54,656 nt of DNA, taken from contig JANQKF010000030.1 in assembly GCA_028281285.1 (NCBI GenBank), forward strand, positions 1 to 54,656. Direction: 5' to 3'. The stretch's first letter is position 1. Each line of letters opens with the position of its first letter. Below the pieces are notes generated by a model. The model was not told where the DNA came from. It worked only from the letters and a program-made list of their open reading frames with translations, and did no database searches. Shown piece by piece: positions 34,810 to 44,162 of the stretch. The stretch comes from Cyclobacteriaceae bacterium (GTDB lineage: Bacteria; Bacteroidota; Bacteroidia; Cytophagales; Cyclobacteriaceae). The translations under genes and the position numbers were made by a program.

Positions 34810-35134
34810 GATTTTTTGGGTTTAAAATTTACCTAAAGATCAGGCTGAAATCATGCCCCCACCATGACCTAGGTCATCTTATTTGGCTGATTTTCAAAGA
34901 ATTCGGAAATAATTTGAAAAATTTCATCAAGGGTCTTTATCCGATGGATTACCAAATTTTTTGGTTTGAATAATTCTAAGTTTTTCAAGGATAAAATCAT
35001 ATTAAAATACACCACACAAACTCCATTGAGCTGAGCAAGAAAAGTGTTAAATTCATGGATAATGAATGACCCTTTTTCGTGGCTGGTTTTGTTGATAAAA
35101 TCTGGCCGTTAATCAACCCTTGAAAGAGTATCAA
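34810..35134. other. 325-bp divergent promoter region between porin and moaCB
   Basis: The region is AT-rich and holds the perfect palindrome ATGACCTAGGTCAT (34864-34877). Other inverted sequence is TTCAT.GGATA.ATGAA near 35060. I see no further gene and no clear palindrome of the same type near the moaCB start. Confidence 0.6.
34865..34876. promoter_or_regulatory. putative Crp/Fnr-family operator upstream of the porin gene
   Basis: TGACCTAGGTCA is a perfect TGAY-N4-RTCA palindrome centred about 61 bp before the porin start. If a class II activator site lies at -41.5, transcription would begin near 34829, giving a leader of about 20 nt. Confidence 0.5.
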
Positions 35135-36055
35135 ATGGAAGGAATCAGCAATAAGATAAGTACGTTGAGAAGTGCGACAGCCCAAGCCATCGTGAAGGTC
35201 AGTCAGCAAGAAACTATAGATGCTATTCTTAATAAAACTGTTCCGAAAGGAGATGTTCTCGAAAGGGCAAAAACCGCAGGCCTTTTTTCCGTGAAAAGAA
35301 CCGCTGATATGATCCCGGATTGTCATCCCATTCCAATTGAGTATACCCAGGTCGAATTTGAAATCAACGGAGTTGAGATCATTATAACGGTCAATGTAAA
35401 AACCACCTATAAGACTGGCGGGGAGGTTGAAGCAATGCATGGTGCCTCCGTGGTTGCGCTGACTATTTATGACATGTTGAAAACCATCGATAAGGAAATT
35501 GAAATATCAGGAATCAAACTACTGGGGAAAAAAGGAGGTCAAACTGATTTTGGTAAAAGAGCCAACTTGAAAATCACTGCTGCCATAGTTGTCGTCTCTG
35601 ATGCCGTTTCAGCAGGAAAAAAGAAAGACACCGCTGGAAAAGCCATTATCGAATCTCTTAACCAACACGGGATTGAATCAGATAATTACATGATTATCCC
35701 TGATGAGCCTGAAGAAATTAAACAAGTCTTAAAAAACTATTGTGATCAGGGAATCGACCTTGTAATCACGGTGGGAGGGACTGGTTTTGCACCTCGTGAT
35801 AAAACCCCGGAAACCCTCAAGTCCATCATAGAGATGGAAATACCGGGTATCATGGAAGCCGCCAGAAACTATGGTCAACAACGTACACCATATGCAATGC
35901 TGTCAAGAGGTGTGGCAGGATTAAGAGGCAAAAGCCTTATTCTGGCTTTGCCAGGCTCTACCAGAGGAGCGGCCGAGACCATGGATGCGCTGTTCCCATA
36001 TGTACTACACATCTTCAGAGTGCTTTCATTTGTCTCAGAAAATGATGCTCATTGA
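35135..36055 (+). CDS. moaCB: bifunctional molybdenum-cofactor protein MoaC-MoaB fusion
   Basis: A 306-residue fusion. Residues 1-150 are MoaC-like (KRTADMIPDCHPIPIEY and TGGEVEAMHGASVVALTIYDM, KLLGKKGGQTDF), the pterin-forming partner of MoaA. Residues 155-306 are MoaB-like (VVVSDAVSAG, TVGGTGFAPRDKTPE, PYAMLSRGVAGLRGKSLILALPGS), the MPT adenylyltransferase fold. MoaC makes cyclic pyranopterin monophosphate and MoaB/MogA prepare MPT for molybdenum. The chosen start is ATG at 35135; an in-frame TTG at 35120 is less likely. It ends 5 bp from the ric stop on the other strand and supplies Moco for the NarG nitrate reductase. Confidence 0.9.
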   Translation: MEGISNKISTLRSATAQAIVKVSQQETIDAILNKTVPKGDVLERAKTAGLFSVKRTADMIPDCHPIPIEYTQVEFEINGVEIIITVNVKTTYKTGGEVEAMHGASVVALTIYDMLKTIDKEIEISGIKLLGKKGGQTDFGKRANLKITAAIVVVSDAVSAGKKKDTAGKAIIESLNQHGIESDNYMIIPDEPEEIKQVLKNYCDQGIDLVITVGGTGFAPRDKTPETLKSIIEMEIPGIMEAARNYGQQRTPYAMLSRGVAGLRGKSLILALPGSTRGAAETMDALFPYVLHIFRVLSFVSENDAH

Positions 36056-36060
36056 AATTC

Positions 36061-36789
36061 TTACTCTCGAGTCAATGATTTTTCCAAGGCGATGGCTTTG
36101 GGAAATAGGATGTTATTTTCCAAATGAATGTGCTGATGTAAGTCTTCCTCAAATTCCTTCAATTTGAAAAACTCCACCTTGAAAGTATTGCAAGCATGGA
36201 GAGGAGGTATATAATTACCACTTAACTTCCTGATCTCTTTCATAATGTCCCCAACACTTTCGTGCTCCATTGTCATCATACTGATAGGTCCCTGGACTAA
36301 GCCAAACATGGATTCGGTACTTTTTTCTGAATTGCGTGCATTGACCAAGTCTTTGATATAAGGAAACAATATATTCTCTTCCTTCATCATATGAGGGCCC
36401 AGCTCTTTGGCGGCCTCCTGAAACAATTCGGCTATTTTGATGACCTCCGGATAGGCATGTCCATGAACTGTCGCTACTTTTTGAGCAAATTCCAGAATTA
36501 AGGGTACATTTTGCCTGACATAGGAATGGTGCTTCTCTATAATATAATCGACCAGTTCCACTAGTCCCCATTTATCAAAATTTGTCGACTCTTCCGGCAT
36601 ACTTGACTCGACTGCCTGACCGAGCTCCTTCTCCAACTCATCAAAATCTACTCCCTTTGTCTTGCAGGCTTCTCCTACTGTTTTACCACCTCCACAGCAA
36701 AAATCAATGCCATTTCGCTTAAAAACTTCTGCCATCCTGTAGTCTTCTGTGACTAAAGCGGCAATTGTTCTATCCTTCAATTCGATCAT
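36061..36789 (-). CDS. ric: iron-sulfur cluster repair protein RIC (YtfE/ScdA family)
   Basis: A 242-residue di-iron protein. It has the N-terminal NGIDFCCGGG motif (Cys31, Cys32) and a hemerythrin-like four-helix bundle with HHSYVRQNVP, HGHAYPE, MKEENILFPYIK, MTMEHESVG and DLHQHIHLENNILFP, which supply the His and Glu ligands. RIC proteins restore Fe-S clusters and help remove NO. It is the last gene of the nar-linked run, 30 bp after moaA, fitting damage by nitrite-derived NO during nitrate respiration. Confidence 0.93.
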   Translation of the reverse strand: MIELKDRTIAALVTEDYRMAEVFKRNGIDFCCGGGKTVGEACKTKGVDFDELEKELGQAVESSMPEESTNFDKWGLVELVDYIIEKHHSYVRQNVPLILEFAQKVATVHGHAYPEVIKIAELFQEAAKELGPHMMKEENILFPYIKDLVNARNSEKSTESMFGLVQGPISMMTMEHESVGDIMKEIRKLSGNYIPPLHACNTFKVEFFKLKEFEEDLHQHIHLENNILFPKAIALEKSLTRE

Positions 36790-36819
36790 TTCCGGTTCAT
36801 TAACTATTTACTTCTTGTT

Positions 36820-37800
36820 TTAACCTCCTATTGAGGTCATACATCTGCCCTTTTCATATTCCGATTTGGCATTCCTATGATAGAATTCAACCAACCCTCC
36901 TCTTTCTGCAGATTTCTCCTGGACACATTGCTTTACGAAAGATCTAAAGTCAATACCCTCTCTCAATGGAGAAAGCAGATCCGTTTCATATTGAGAAAAC
37001 AGACAGCTTTTCAATCTGCCATCTGCGGTCAATCGAATTCTGTTGCAACCACCACAAAACGGTAATGTGATGGAGCTGATGACTGCAAATGTGCCCTCGT
37101 ACCCTTCTACCTGATAGGCTTTTGAGGTGCCGTTGGGCTTGTCCTCTAATTTCCGGATGCTATGCACTCCTTCTATTTCATCCAGGATTTCCTTGAACGA
37201 AACCACCTTATCCCAATTCCAATTGTTTCCATCAAAGGGCATAAACTCAATAAATCGGACATGAATGGGTTCGTCTTTCGTCCAATTCACAAAGTTTTGG
37301 ATTTCATCATCATTGATTCCCCTCATCACCACCATATTGACTTTAATATTGAATCCCAGATCAAGCCCGATTCGAAGGTTTTGTTCTACCCTTTCGAAGT
37401 AATTTCTTCGGGTAATTTGCCGATTCTTGATCGGGTTAAGACTATCCAAACTGACATTGATTGACTGCAGGCCAATTTTTTTGAACAAAGGGAAAAACTG
37501 GTCGAGTAACACACCATTGGTGGTAATGACCAACTCAACGGGTAATTTACTCAATGACTCTATGATTTCCTCTGTATCTTTTCGCATCAGGGGTTCACCT
37601 CCAGTCAGTCTGATTTTGTTCACCCCGAAGTCACTTACGAAAACCTCGGCAACCTCAAGAATCTCATCTTTCGTCAATAAGCTCTTTTGCGGAAGAAAGC
37701 ACACATTTTCGGGCATGCAGTAATGGCACCTGAGATTGCATTTATCTGTCAATGAAATGCGCAGGTAATCGTGTACTCGGCCAAAACTGTCTTTCAGCAT
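36820..37800 (-). CDS. moaA: GTP 3',8-cyclase MoaA
   Basis: A 326-residue radical SAM enzyme. CNLRCHYC (Cys21, Cys25, Cys28) binds the SAM [4Fe-4S] cluster, LTGGEPL is the SAM pocket, and CGGCNRIRLTADGRLKSCL binds the second cluster. The C-terminal MTSIGG ends in the Gly-Gly needed for activity. It makes the first Moco intermediate together with MoaC. It starts 1 bp after the hemerythrin-like gene stop and is followed by ric. moaE, moaD and moeA are not in the window. Confidence 0.96.
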   Translation of the reverse strand: MLKDSFGRVHDYLRISLTDKCNLRCHYCMPENVCFLPQKSLLTKDEILEVAEVFVSDFGVNKIRLTGGEPLMRKDTEEIIESLSKLPVELVITTNGVLLDQFFPLFKKIGLQSINVSLDSLNPIKNRQITRRNYFERVEQNLRIGLDLGFNIKVNMVVMRGINDDEIQNFVNWTKDEPIHVRFIEFMPFDGNNWNWDKVVSFKEILDEIEGVHSIRKLEDKPNGTSKAYQVEGYEGTFAVISSITLPFCGGCNRIRLTADGRLKSCLFSQYETDLLSPLREGIDFRSFVKQCVQEKSAERGGLVEFYHRNAKSEYEKGRCMTSIGG

Positions 37801-37801
37801 C

Positions 37802-38470
37802 TTAGCGTTTAAATTTTTCTAATTGAACATACATCTCATCAAGCTCCTCTGTGATCAGCATTTCCTGAGCTTGAACAAACGTGACATGATCTTCCCGGAA
37901 AATATGAAGCTTGAGCATCTCCACGAGTGCTTTTCCTTGTTCCAAGGCAGCATCCAGGGTGATGGCTCTCGAAGCGATGTCAGGTAATCGTCCTGCCAAT
38001 CCAAAGAAATTAAAAGTCACCGCAGACAATTGCATTATCTTGATGTGATCGTCCTCTAACACATCAATTGCTGTAGTGGCCTCCGGACCTTTACTGTGTT
38101 GGCCTCCTTCCAGAAGTCGCTCCTGCAATAGAGGAAACAGTATTTTCTCTTCCTTCAGGTTGTGAGTAACCACTGCGTTATCCAGGAATTCAAAGAATTG
38201 ACTCACTGGCTTATTGAAATCCGGCTTAACACCTTCCTTGTGTATTTTGGACAGAACTTCCTCAAAAGCATCCAATTCAGCCACACACTTTTTATGATCG
38301 TCCATCAGTCTTTGAAGAAATGGATGCATCTCTTCATATGGAATTTCCTTTCCACCTGGAGGTGAGTAGGCATCTGGAGGATCCATTGGAGAAAATTCCT
38401 CCTTTTCCGTCTGCCTTTCCACCATTCTTTTCAAAGGATCTACCTGCTGTAAGTTTTTAAAATCAGTCAT
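37802..38470 (-). CDS. hemerythrin-domain protein
   Basis: A 222-residue protein. After an acidic and Pro-rich N-terminal stretch (1-48), a hemerythrin-like bundle has MHPFLQRLMDDHKKC, DNAVVTHNLKEEKILFPLL (HxxxEEKILFP), DVLEDDHIKIMQLS and MLKLHIFREDHVTF, the His/Glu pattern of a di-iron site. Hemerythrin proteins bind O2 or NO, or sense oxygen. It is located between a CMD-like gene and moaA, which it abuts by 1 bp. A role in NO or oxygen handling in this island is an inference. Confidence 0.82.
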   Translation of the reverse strand: MTDFKNLQQVDPLKRMVERQTEKEEFSPMDPPDAYSPPGGKEIPYEEMHPFLQRLMDDHKKCVAELDAFEEVLSKIHKEGVKPDFNKPVSQFFEFLDNAVVTHNLKEEKILFPLLQERLLEGGQHSKGPEATTAIDVLEDDHIKIMQLSAVTFNFFGLAGRLPDIASRAITLDAALEQGKALVEMLKLHIFREDHVTFVQAQEMLITEELDEMYVQLEKFKR

Positions 38471-38532
38471 CGTGATTTGTTTTAATCTTCTGTTTCTTCT
38501 TTATCGGCAAAAATGAACCTGCAATAGCACGG

Positions 38533-38859
38533 TCATTCTTTCTCATACTCTTCGTCAATCACGGAAAGCAGCAACATCGCTGAAGGGAAGCCAAGGGTAG
38601 GCATTGTAAGTAAGGCCACATGCTCCATTTCTTCCCTCACCACTCCAAATGTCATTGCCTTTCGTATATGTGACTTGAAAGCGCTTTTCTGTTTCGTACT
38701 TCCCGATATCGCCAATTTCACGAGAGCTCTTGTTCTTTCATCTAATGGCCCCCATTGGTGAACCGCATCACCCAAATCGCTATAGCGTTTGGCAATCTCA
38801 GGATACTTCTCCAGGAAGAGCGTGTACCTTTTTGGCAATTTCTCTTTTTCATTCTCCAT
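38533..38859 (-). CDS. carboxymuconolactone-decarboxylase-fold (AhpD-like) protein without CxxC
   Basis: A 108-residue protein. The chosen start is the ATG at 38859 (MENEKEKLPKRYTLF); a GTG at 38886 would add nine residues. DERTRALVKLAISGSTKQKSAFKSHIRKAMTFGVVREEMEHVALL is the CMD/AhpD fold, but the position where AhpD carries a redox CxxC has no Cys. It is therefore likely a non-redox member. It lies in the nar run between narK2 and the hemerythrin gene. The function is unknown. Confidence 0.75.
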   Translation of the reverse strand: MENEKEKLPKRYTLFLEKYPEIAKRYSDLGDAVHQWGPLDERTRALVKLAISGSTKQKSAFKSHIRKAMTFGVVREEMEHVALLTMPTLGFPSAMLLLSVIDEEYEKE

Positions 38860-38901
38860 GTCAATCACATTTAGTTTTACCAGCACTCAACTGCATCATT
38901 C

Positions 38902-40512
38902 TTAAGGCTTATCCACTTCACGCTTTGGCCCTAGGTAATACCAGTAGTTGAGCCCCAGACAGATCAGGTAATAGACAGCAAAGCCATACAAGGCATATTC
39001 CGCATGCCCTACTTTAATTTGTTGTCCAAAAACCTTAGGTATAATGAAAGCTCCATAGGCCGCTATGGCTGAAGTCCACCCAAGCACAGGCCCGGCTTGC
39101 TCCTTGTTAAAAATGTAAGGGATACTTCTGAAGGTGGATCCGTTGCCAATTCCCGTAGCAATAAAGAGGAGCATAAACAGACCAAAAAATGGCCACCAGT
39201 AGCTTTCCGGTGTTGCTGACCCTCTGGCCTTTACCACAAAATAGGCAACACCTAAGGCGGCCACAATCTGTAAAATTGTGCTCCAGTTGGTTACCAATGA
39301 TCCGCTTTTGATTTTGTCAGATAACCAGCCACCGACCGGCCGGATCAAGGCTCCAATAACTGGGCCCAAAAAGACCCAAAGCAAGAAATCCGGAGCATTC
39401 GGATTTGCGACATTCGGGTTTGTCGGATCGGAATACACAAATACATCCTGACAAAGTTTTGGAAAAGCCGCTGAATAGCCGATAAATGAGCCAAAGGTCA
39501 TTGTATAGATGATCGTCATGATCCAATTGTGCTTCTGCTTCAGTATAGCGAACTGCTTGTTAAGGTTACTCTTGATGTCTTTTGGAGTGGCATACTTCAT
39601 CAACAGCAAGGTGACAATGACGGCCACCGGTAGTACCACCCACATCATCCAACCATATTGGGAAAAATAAACCAGCAAGAAAGCCGCTGAAGCTGCCCCG
39701 ATAAGTCCCAGGATGATTAGATATAATGTTTTGGAAATCCCCTGAATAGTACCCGGCAACGATGGTGTTCCTGTCACCACATTGTTCATTCCAAAGAATG
39801 CAGCAATAGATGTGATGACCAATGCAGGCACCCATACCCAGCCAGCATTCTGGATACCTGCGAGCGGTTCACCGGTGACTACCGCTCCATTAGAACCTAT
39901 GGCGGATAATATGAAAATGCCCACCACCCAAGGGATTACTTTTTGCATTACACCAACGCCTAGGTTTCCTATACCAGCATTCAAACCGAGGGAGGTGCCT
40001 TGCATCCGCTTAGGGAAAAAGTAGCTGATGTTACTCATGGATGATGCAAAGTTGCCTCCTCCAAATCCTGACAAGGCTGCAAATATTGCAAAAGTCATAT
40101 AAGAGGTATTCACATCCTGCAGAGCCAGTCCAACCCCAACACATGGAATGATGAGTAAAAGGGAAGTAATAAAGATCACGTTTCGACCCCCACCCAGAGC
40201 GATCAAAAAAGAATTGGGAATTCTCATGGTAGCCCCCGCCAAACCTGCAATGGCTGGAAGGGTATAGTATAACGAGTTGATATCCTTCAACTTCTCTGTC
40301 ACTTGATCCGGGCTCATGTCCGAAGTGATCATGCCAAAATTAAACCCAAACTCTTTCAGCTTGGTGGAGATGATGCTCCACATGATCCAAACTGCAAAGG
40401 CCAGCAGAAGATTGGGTATGGAAATCCAGAGATTCTTAGTGGCAATTTTCTTGCCGGTGGTTTCCCAGAAATCTGGGTCTTCCACATCCCATTTAGAAAT
40501 ATTAGTTGGCAT
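38902..40512 (-). CDS. narK: NarK-family nitrate/nitrite MFS transporter (second copy)
   Basis: A 536-residue MFS protein with about 12 membrane segments, including FAALSGFGGGNFASSMSNISYFFPKRMQGTSLGLNAGIGNLGVG, the NarK signature (a nitrate/nitrite porter motif with Gly-rich helices), and a second related segment further on. It shares little sequence with the first copy beyond the signature, as in organisms that pair a nitrate/proton symporter with a nitrate/nitrite antiporter. It lies 18 bp after the first transporter gene. Confidence 0.9.
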   Translation of the reverse strand: MPTNISKWDVEDPDFWETTGKKIATKNLWISIPNLLLAFAVWIMWSIISTKLKEFGFNFGMITSDMSPDQVTEKLKDINSLYYTLPAIAGLAGATMRIPNSFLIALGGGRNVIFITSLLLIIPCVGVGLALQDVNTSYMTFAIFAALSGFGGGNFASSMSNISYFFPKRMQGTSLGLNAGIGNLGVGVMQKVIPWVVGIFILSAIGSNGAVVTGEPLAGIQNAGWVWVPALVITSIAAFFGMNNVVTGTPSLPGTIQGISKTLYLIILGLIGAASAAFLLVYFSQYGWMMWVVLPVAVIVTLLLMKYATPKDIKSNLNKQFAILKQKHNWIMTIIYTMTFGSFIGYSAAFPKLCQDVFVYSDPTNPNVANPNAPDFLLWVFLGPVIGALIRPVGGWLSDKIKSGSLVTNWSTILQIVAALGVAYFVVKARGSATPESYWWPFFGLFMLLFIATGIGNGSTFRSIPYIFNKEQAGPVLGWTSAIAAYGAFIIPKVFGQQIKVGHAEYALYGFAVYYLICLGLNYWYYLGPKREVDKP

Positions 40513-40530
40513 GATTGTTCATTTAAATTG

Positions 40531-42126
40531 TCATTCAACAAGCTGTTCTTCAGGCTCGACAATCGTCTTTTCAAGTACTTCTTCATCTGCAAAAGCATCC
40601 TTTGGCTCTCGAAGTGCGAAGAAGCAATAGATAAAACTCAAAGCCGCTCCACCCGCGATGATGTAGAAAAAGGACTTCGCATCGACCAAGGAATATAACA
40701 CCAGGTAACATACCGCTCCTACATTTCCGTAAGCACCTGCCATCCCGGCAATTTGCCCGGTCATTTTTTTATTGATCATGGGTATGACTGCAAAAGTGGC
40801 TCCTTCCGCTCCCTGAACGAACACAGAAGCCGCTACGGTGATAATGATCGCTACAACCAGCCACCACATACCCTCGAACATTGGAACTATGGTCTGCACA
40901 CCATCCGCATCCAACGGTCCATACTTACCGATATTGGCCATGAGAAAGAACCCGATAGTAATTCCGATCATGTAAATCAACATGGTCTTCTTCCTGTTTT
41001 TCATCTTATCTGAAATGAGCCCTCCTAGTGGGCGTGCAAACAAATTCACGAAAGCAAAAGAAGAAGCAACGAGTCCTGCCAAGGTTGCGGTCATCACGAA
41101 ATTGCCCCCACTATCCGTCAAATTTTTAAAGGTCAGTTCAAAGAACATGGGTAACATGGAAACCACAGCTAATTCAGCACCAAAGTTGGCAAAATAGGTG
41201 CTGTTCAATGCAGCTACGCTACCCCAGTGGTATCTGTCTTTTTTAGGAATTCCCCTCTTAAGGTCTGGTAAATTGATTTGCAGGGCTTTTGCCACATGGC
41301 CTATATAAACCAATGCCAGAACACCATAAATAATATATTGAGTAGTTGTTGACAGCACAGGCTGACCATCGATCTCGATATTACCAATTCTCCAGGCCAG
41401 AATCATCATGGCACCGACCAAAGGGAACGACCAGATAATATACTGTATCAAATCACCGTAAGAGGTCACCCTCATCGGCTCCGTCTTTTTGGTTTTTGGC
41501 ACAGGCCTGTCAGCCGGATGGTCCTTGACAAGGAAATAGTAAGCGATACCATATCCCAATGAAACAACTCCATTCAGTACAAGCGCATATCTCCATGCAT
41601 CAGGTCCAAGATCAAACCAGTTTCCAAATACGGTGAGAGCTACCCAAGGAAGGGTCATTGCGGCCCATGCAGATCCAAAGTTGCCCCAACCTGCATAGAA
41701 GCCTTCCGCTCTTCCAACCATTTTTGGAGGAAACCAGTTGGCAGTCATCTTGATCCCGATCACAAATCCTGCTCCGATAGTTCCCATAAACAATCTGCTG
41801 ATCAGCAATTGCATGAACGAATCGCCAAAAGCAAAGAAGAAAACGGGTATTGAACAGATAATCATCAAGCCGGAGAAAACAACTCGAGGCCCGTATCGGT
41901 CAATCAATGCCCCAATGACTATCCTCGCGGGAATAGTAAGTGCCACATTACAGATAGCTAGTATTTTGATATGCTCTCTCGTCAGCCAGTTGATACTGTC
42001 CAGCATTGTGGTGGCCAAAGGAGCCATATTGAACCATACATAGAAGGTGATAAAAAATGCGATCCATGTATAATGAAGCGTTCTGATACGCTCCTGCTTA
42101 AAATCTAATAGTTCTGGTTTATGCAT
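40531..42126 (-). CDS. narK: NarK-family nitrate/nitrite MFS transporter (first copy)
   Basis: A 531-residue MFS transporter with 12 membrane segments. VIGIKMTANWFPPKMVGRAEGFYAGWGNFGSAWAAM is the NarK/NNP signature, with the second Arg-containing copy in the C-terminal half. It carries nitrate in and probably nitrite out for the cytoplasm-facing NarG. With the following narK gene it forms a tandem pair, as in Paracoccus-like NarK1/NarK2 fusions but as separate genes. Confidence 0.92.
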   Translation of the reverse strand: MHKPELLDFKQERIRTLHYTWIAFFITFYVWFNMAPLATTMLDSINWLTREHIKILAICNVALTIPARIVIGALIDRYGPRVVFSGLMIICSIPVFFFAFGDSFMQLLISRLFMGTIGAGFVIGIKMTANWFPPKMVGRAEGFYAGWGNFGSAWAAMTLPWVALTVFGNWFDLGPDAWRYALVLNGVVSLGYGIAYYFLVKDHPADRPVPKTKKTEPMRVTSYGDLIQYIIWSFPLVGAMMILAWRIGNIEIDGQPVLSTTTQYIIYGVLALVYIGHVAKALQINLPDLKRGIPKKDRYHWGSVAALNSTYFANFGAELAVVSMLPMFFELTFKNLTDSGGNFVMTATLAGLVASSFAFVNLFARPLGGLISDKMKNRKKTMLIYMIGITIGFFLMANIGKYGPLDADGVQTIVPMFEGMWWLVVAIIITVAASVFVQGAEGATFAVIPMINKKMTGQIAGMAGAYGNVGAVCYLVLYSLVDAKSFFYIIAGGAALSFIYCFFALREPKDAFADEEVLEKTIVEPEEQLVE

Positions 42127-42152
42127 TTTATAAACTCTTTAATCCAACCAAT

Positions 42153-42614
42153 TTATTTTGCTTGCCGGTCGAAATCCATCCTCCCTTTGTCAGCATATTT
42201 TCTGGAGAAACGCACGTAATACTTACCACCTGAAGAGGTAATTTCTTCCTTCTTTATTGGGTGATAGGTATTACAATTTTGATATTCCACGCCTCCAACT
42301 TCATAAGCAAATTGAACGCCAGCACCTCTTGCAAAGACCTCGCATGGACCCAAAGTTGTGCCGACTGCATACTCTTCATAATTCAGCAAATGATGTTCAA
42401 TGTCGTACCACCTTAATACTGGTATGGAGATAACAAAGAGGAACAGTGCGATCATGATCCGACTAATTTTTTTCTTTATAGACAGGGCTCTGTAAGCCCA
42501 AAAAACGTTCAGAAGTCCCCCAACCAGAAGTATGAGCAACAGAATGGTCTTGACTGTCTGGGAAGCAGTTAATTCCAAATCGGTAACAACGCTCGATATC
42601 AGGACAAGTACCAT
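42153..42614 (-). CDS. small two-helix membrane protein in the nar operon
   Basis: A 153-residue protein of unknown family. Two membrane segments (about 20-40 and 54-70) are followed by a soluble part with TTLGPCEVFARGAGVQFAYEVGGVEYQNCNTYHP, with two Cys and a small beta-like domain. It starts with ATG at 42614, 53 bp after narI, and precedes narK1 by 26 bp, so it is co-transcribed with the nar genes. It might assist assembly or nitrite handling; nothing in the sequence decides this. Confidence 0.6.
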   Translation of the reverse strand: MVLVLISSVVTDLELTASQTVKTILLLILLVGGLLNVFWAYRALSIKKKISRIMIALFLFVISIPVLRWYDIEHHLLNYEEYAVGTTLGPCEVFARGAGVQFAYEVGGVEYQNCNTYHPIKKEEITSSGGKYYVRFSRKYADKGRMDFDRQAK

Positions 42615-42667
42615 TCGATTCTAATTCTGTTTTGCTCACTCGCTATCCTGGAGATTAGTTTTTCGTA

Positions 42668-43408
42668 TTAATTGTTCTTCGGTCTTTTAATGCTCCATGG
42701 TATCCCGGGGTTTCGAACCTGTTTCCTCCCCCAATTCCAATAAACCAGTTGATAAGGTCTCCAGAAATAGTTGATAGGAGGTACCAGGAAGTGAACCAGT
42801 CGGGAAAATGGAATAAGCAGAACAATCACATAAGCTCCAGCGATGTGCAACCTGATGACCCAAGGCAATGCAGATACAGCGGCAATATCTGGCTGAAGCT
42901 TAAATATTGACCATAAATACGGAGTCAGCACAGAGGCAAACCAGGAAGAACCCCATCGAAAATTGTAAGCGATCCAAATACCTGTGATAACCTGTAAGAT
43001 CAATATAACCTCTATGATTATGTCCATTTTATTGGTCACCACCCTTATCCTGTCATTGGAAGTTCTTCTTACAAACAGGTTGATCAAACCAATCAATACG
43101 GCAATGGCAAAAATGAATGCTGAAACTTCAATTACAATCAGGCGGACCGGATGACTATTCCAAAGCAATACACTTCTTGGTATCAAGAATGCGCTCAAAT
43201 GTCCAAAGAACAGAACAAGCATTCCCCAGTGAAATGGTACCGATCCCCAAAACAACTTCTTACCCTCAAGAAACTGAGAGGACAATGAGGAAAACTTAAA
43301 TTTTGTAACTCGGTATCGGTGAATCGATCCTACCAAAAAGACCACTATGGCTATGTAGGGTAACCCGATCAACAGAAAATTATTTAGTGCATTTAATAGT
43401 CCTTCCAT
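42668..43408 (-). CDS. narI: respiratory nitrate reductase gamma subunit NarI (cytochrome b)
   Basis: A 246-residue integral membrane protein with five hydrophobic segments. Two pairs of His ligands for b hemes are seen in VPFHWGMLVLFFGHL (segment 2) and LPWVIRLHIAGAYVIVLLIPFSRLVHFL (segment 5), with spacing like NarI of Proteobacteria. It receives electrons from quinol at the outer side and passes them to NarH. It follows narJ by 48 bp. Confidence 0.95.
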   Translation of the reverse strand: MEGLLNALNNFLLIGLPYIAIVVFLVGSIHRYRVTKFKFSSLSSQFLEGKKLFWGSVPFHWGMLVLFFGHLSAFLIPRSVLLWNSHPVRLIVIEVSAFIFAIAVLIGLINLFVRRTSNDRIRVVTNKMDIIIEVILILQVITGIWIAYNFRWGSSWFASVLTPYLWSIFKLQPDIAAVSALPWVIRLHIAGAYVIVLLIPFSRLVHFLVPPINYFWRPYQLVYWNWGRKQVRNPGIPWSIKRPKNN

Positions 43409-43456
43409 GACGTTCTATTGGTTTGTCGTTCTGTAATTCATTGGCTTTTTATTTCC

Positions 43457-44161
43457 TCATTCTTCCTCAATCTCCATTTCCGTATCAATGGAATTGAGGA
43501 AATCCGATTTCTTCAGTTTTTCTTCCTCCTTTGACTCTCCAAAATCCTGTACCAACAAGGCATATAAAACCTTCAAGGGATATTGATAAGTCAGTCCATA
43601 TGCTTCTGATCGCTCAATCATCGTTTTATGGTGCTTTTTGTACACCTTATTTTTTCGCTCCAAACGAGATGGCTCAAATTCAGCAATCATTTTGCGTAAT
43701 GCCGGTTGCAAAAGTTTTGATACCAAATCAGGTACAATAGACTTGTCCTCCATCTCTGGTAAAAGCTTGAGAATATTGACCAGATGATCTGGTAGTTCAT
43801 CTCCACAATTCACTTTGGCTTCCACATGTTCGCGGTTCAGATTGACCAGCAACTCTGCTCTCTTGTAGTCATCTCCGAACAAAATGTATCCGATGTCCAA
43901 CGTGGTGATTGCCTGCACATCAAAAGATCGTGTAAACACTTCCTCCAATTCACTTAATGATGCATCCTCAACAAACCCCGAAAAGGGTTTGAATTCGTTG
44001 CCTATTTCTACATCATAAGCATTGAGAAATTGCTGTAGATCATTTACATCTCCGACAAAATCTGGGTCCGGATATCTAAACACTTTCGACAGTTGGGTGT
44101 ATTTGTCCCACTGGATCAAATCCTTCATTACATCATCCTGCTTTGTGTCTGTTCGTATCAT
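43457..44161 (-). CDS. narJ: nitrate reductase assembly chaperone NarJ
   Basis: A 234-residue NarJ-like chaperone of the TorD/NarJ family. FRYPDPDFVGDVNDLQQFL, LEEVFTRSFDVQAITTLDIGYILFGDDYKRAELLVNLNREHV and ELPDHLVNILKLL are the usual family blocks. It inserts Moco into NarG before membrane attachment. I choose the ATG at 44161, 1 bp after the narH stop (TAAGATG); a longer start would overlap narH by 80 bp. Confidence 0.92.
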   Translation of the reverse strand: MIRTDTKQDDVMKDLIQWDKYTQLSKVFRYPDPDFVGDVNDLQQFLNAYDVEIGNEFKPFSGFVEDASLSELEEVFTRSFDVQAITTLDIGYILFGDDYKRAELLVNLNREHVEAKVNCGDELPDHLVNILKLLPEMEDKSIVPDLVSKLLQPALRKMIAEFEPSRLERKNKVYKKHHKTMIERSEAYGLTYQYPLKVLYALLVQDFGESKEEEKLKKSDFLNSIDTEMEIEEE

Positions 44162-44162
44162 C

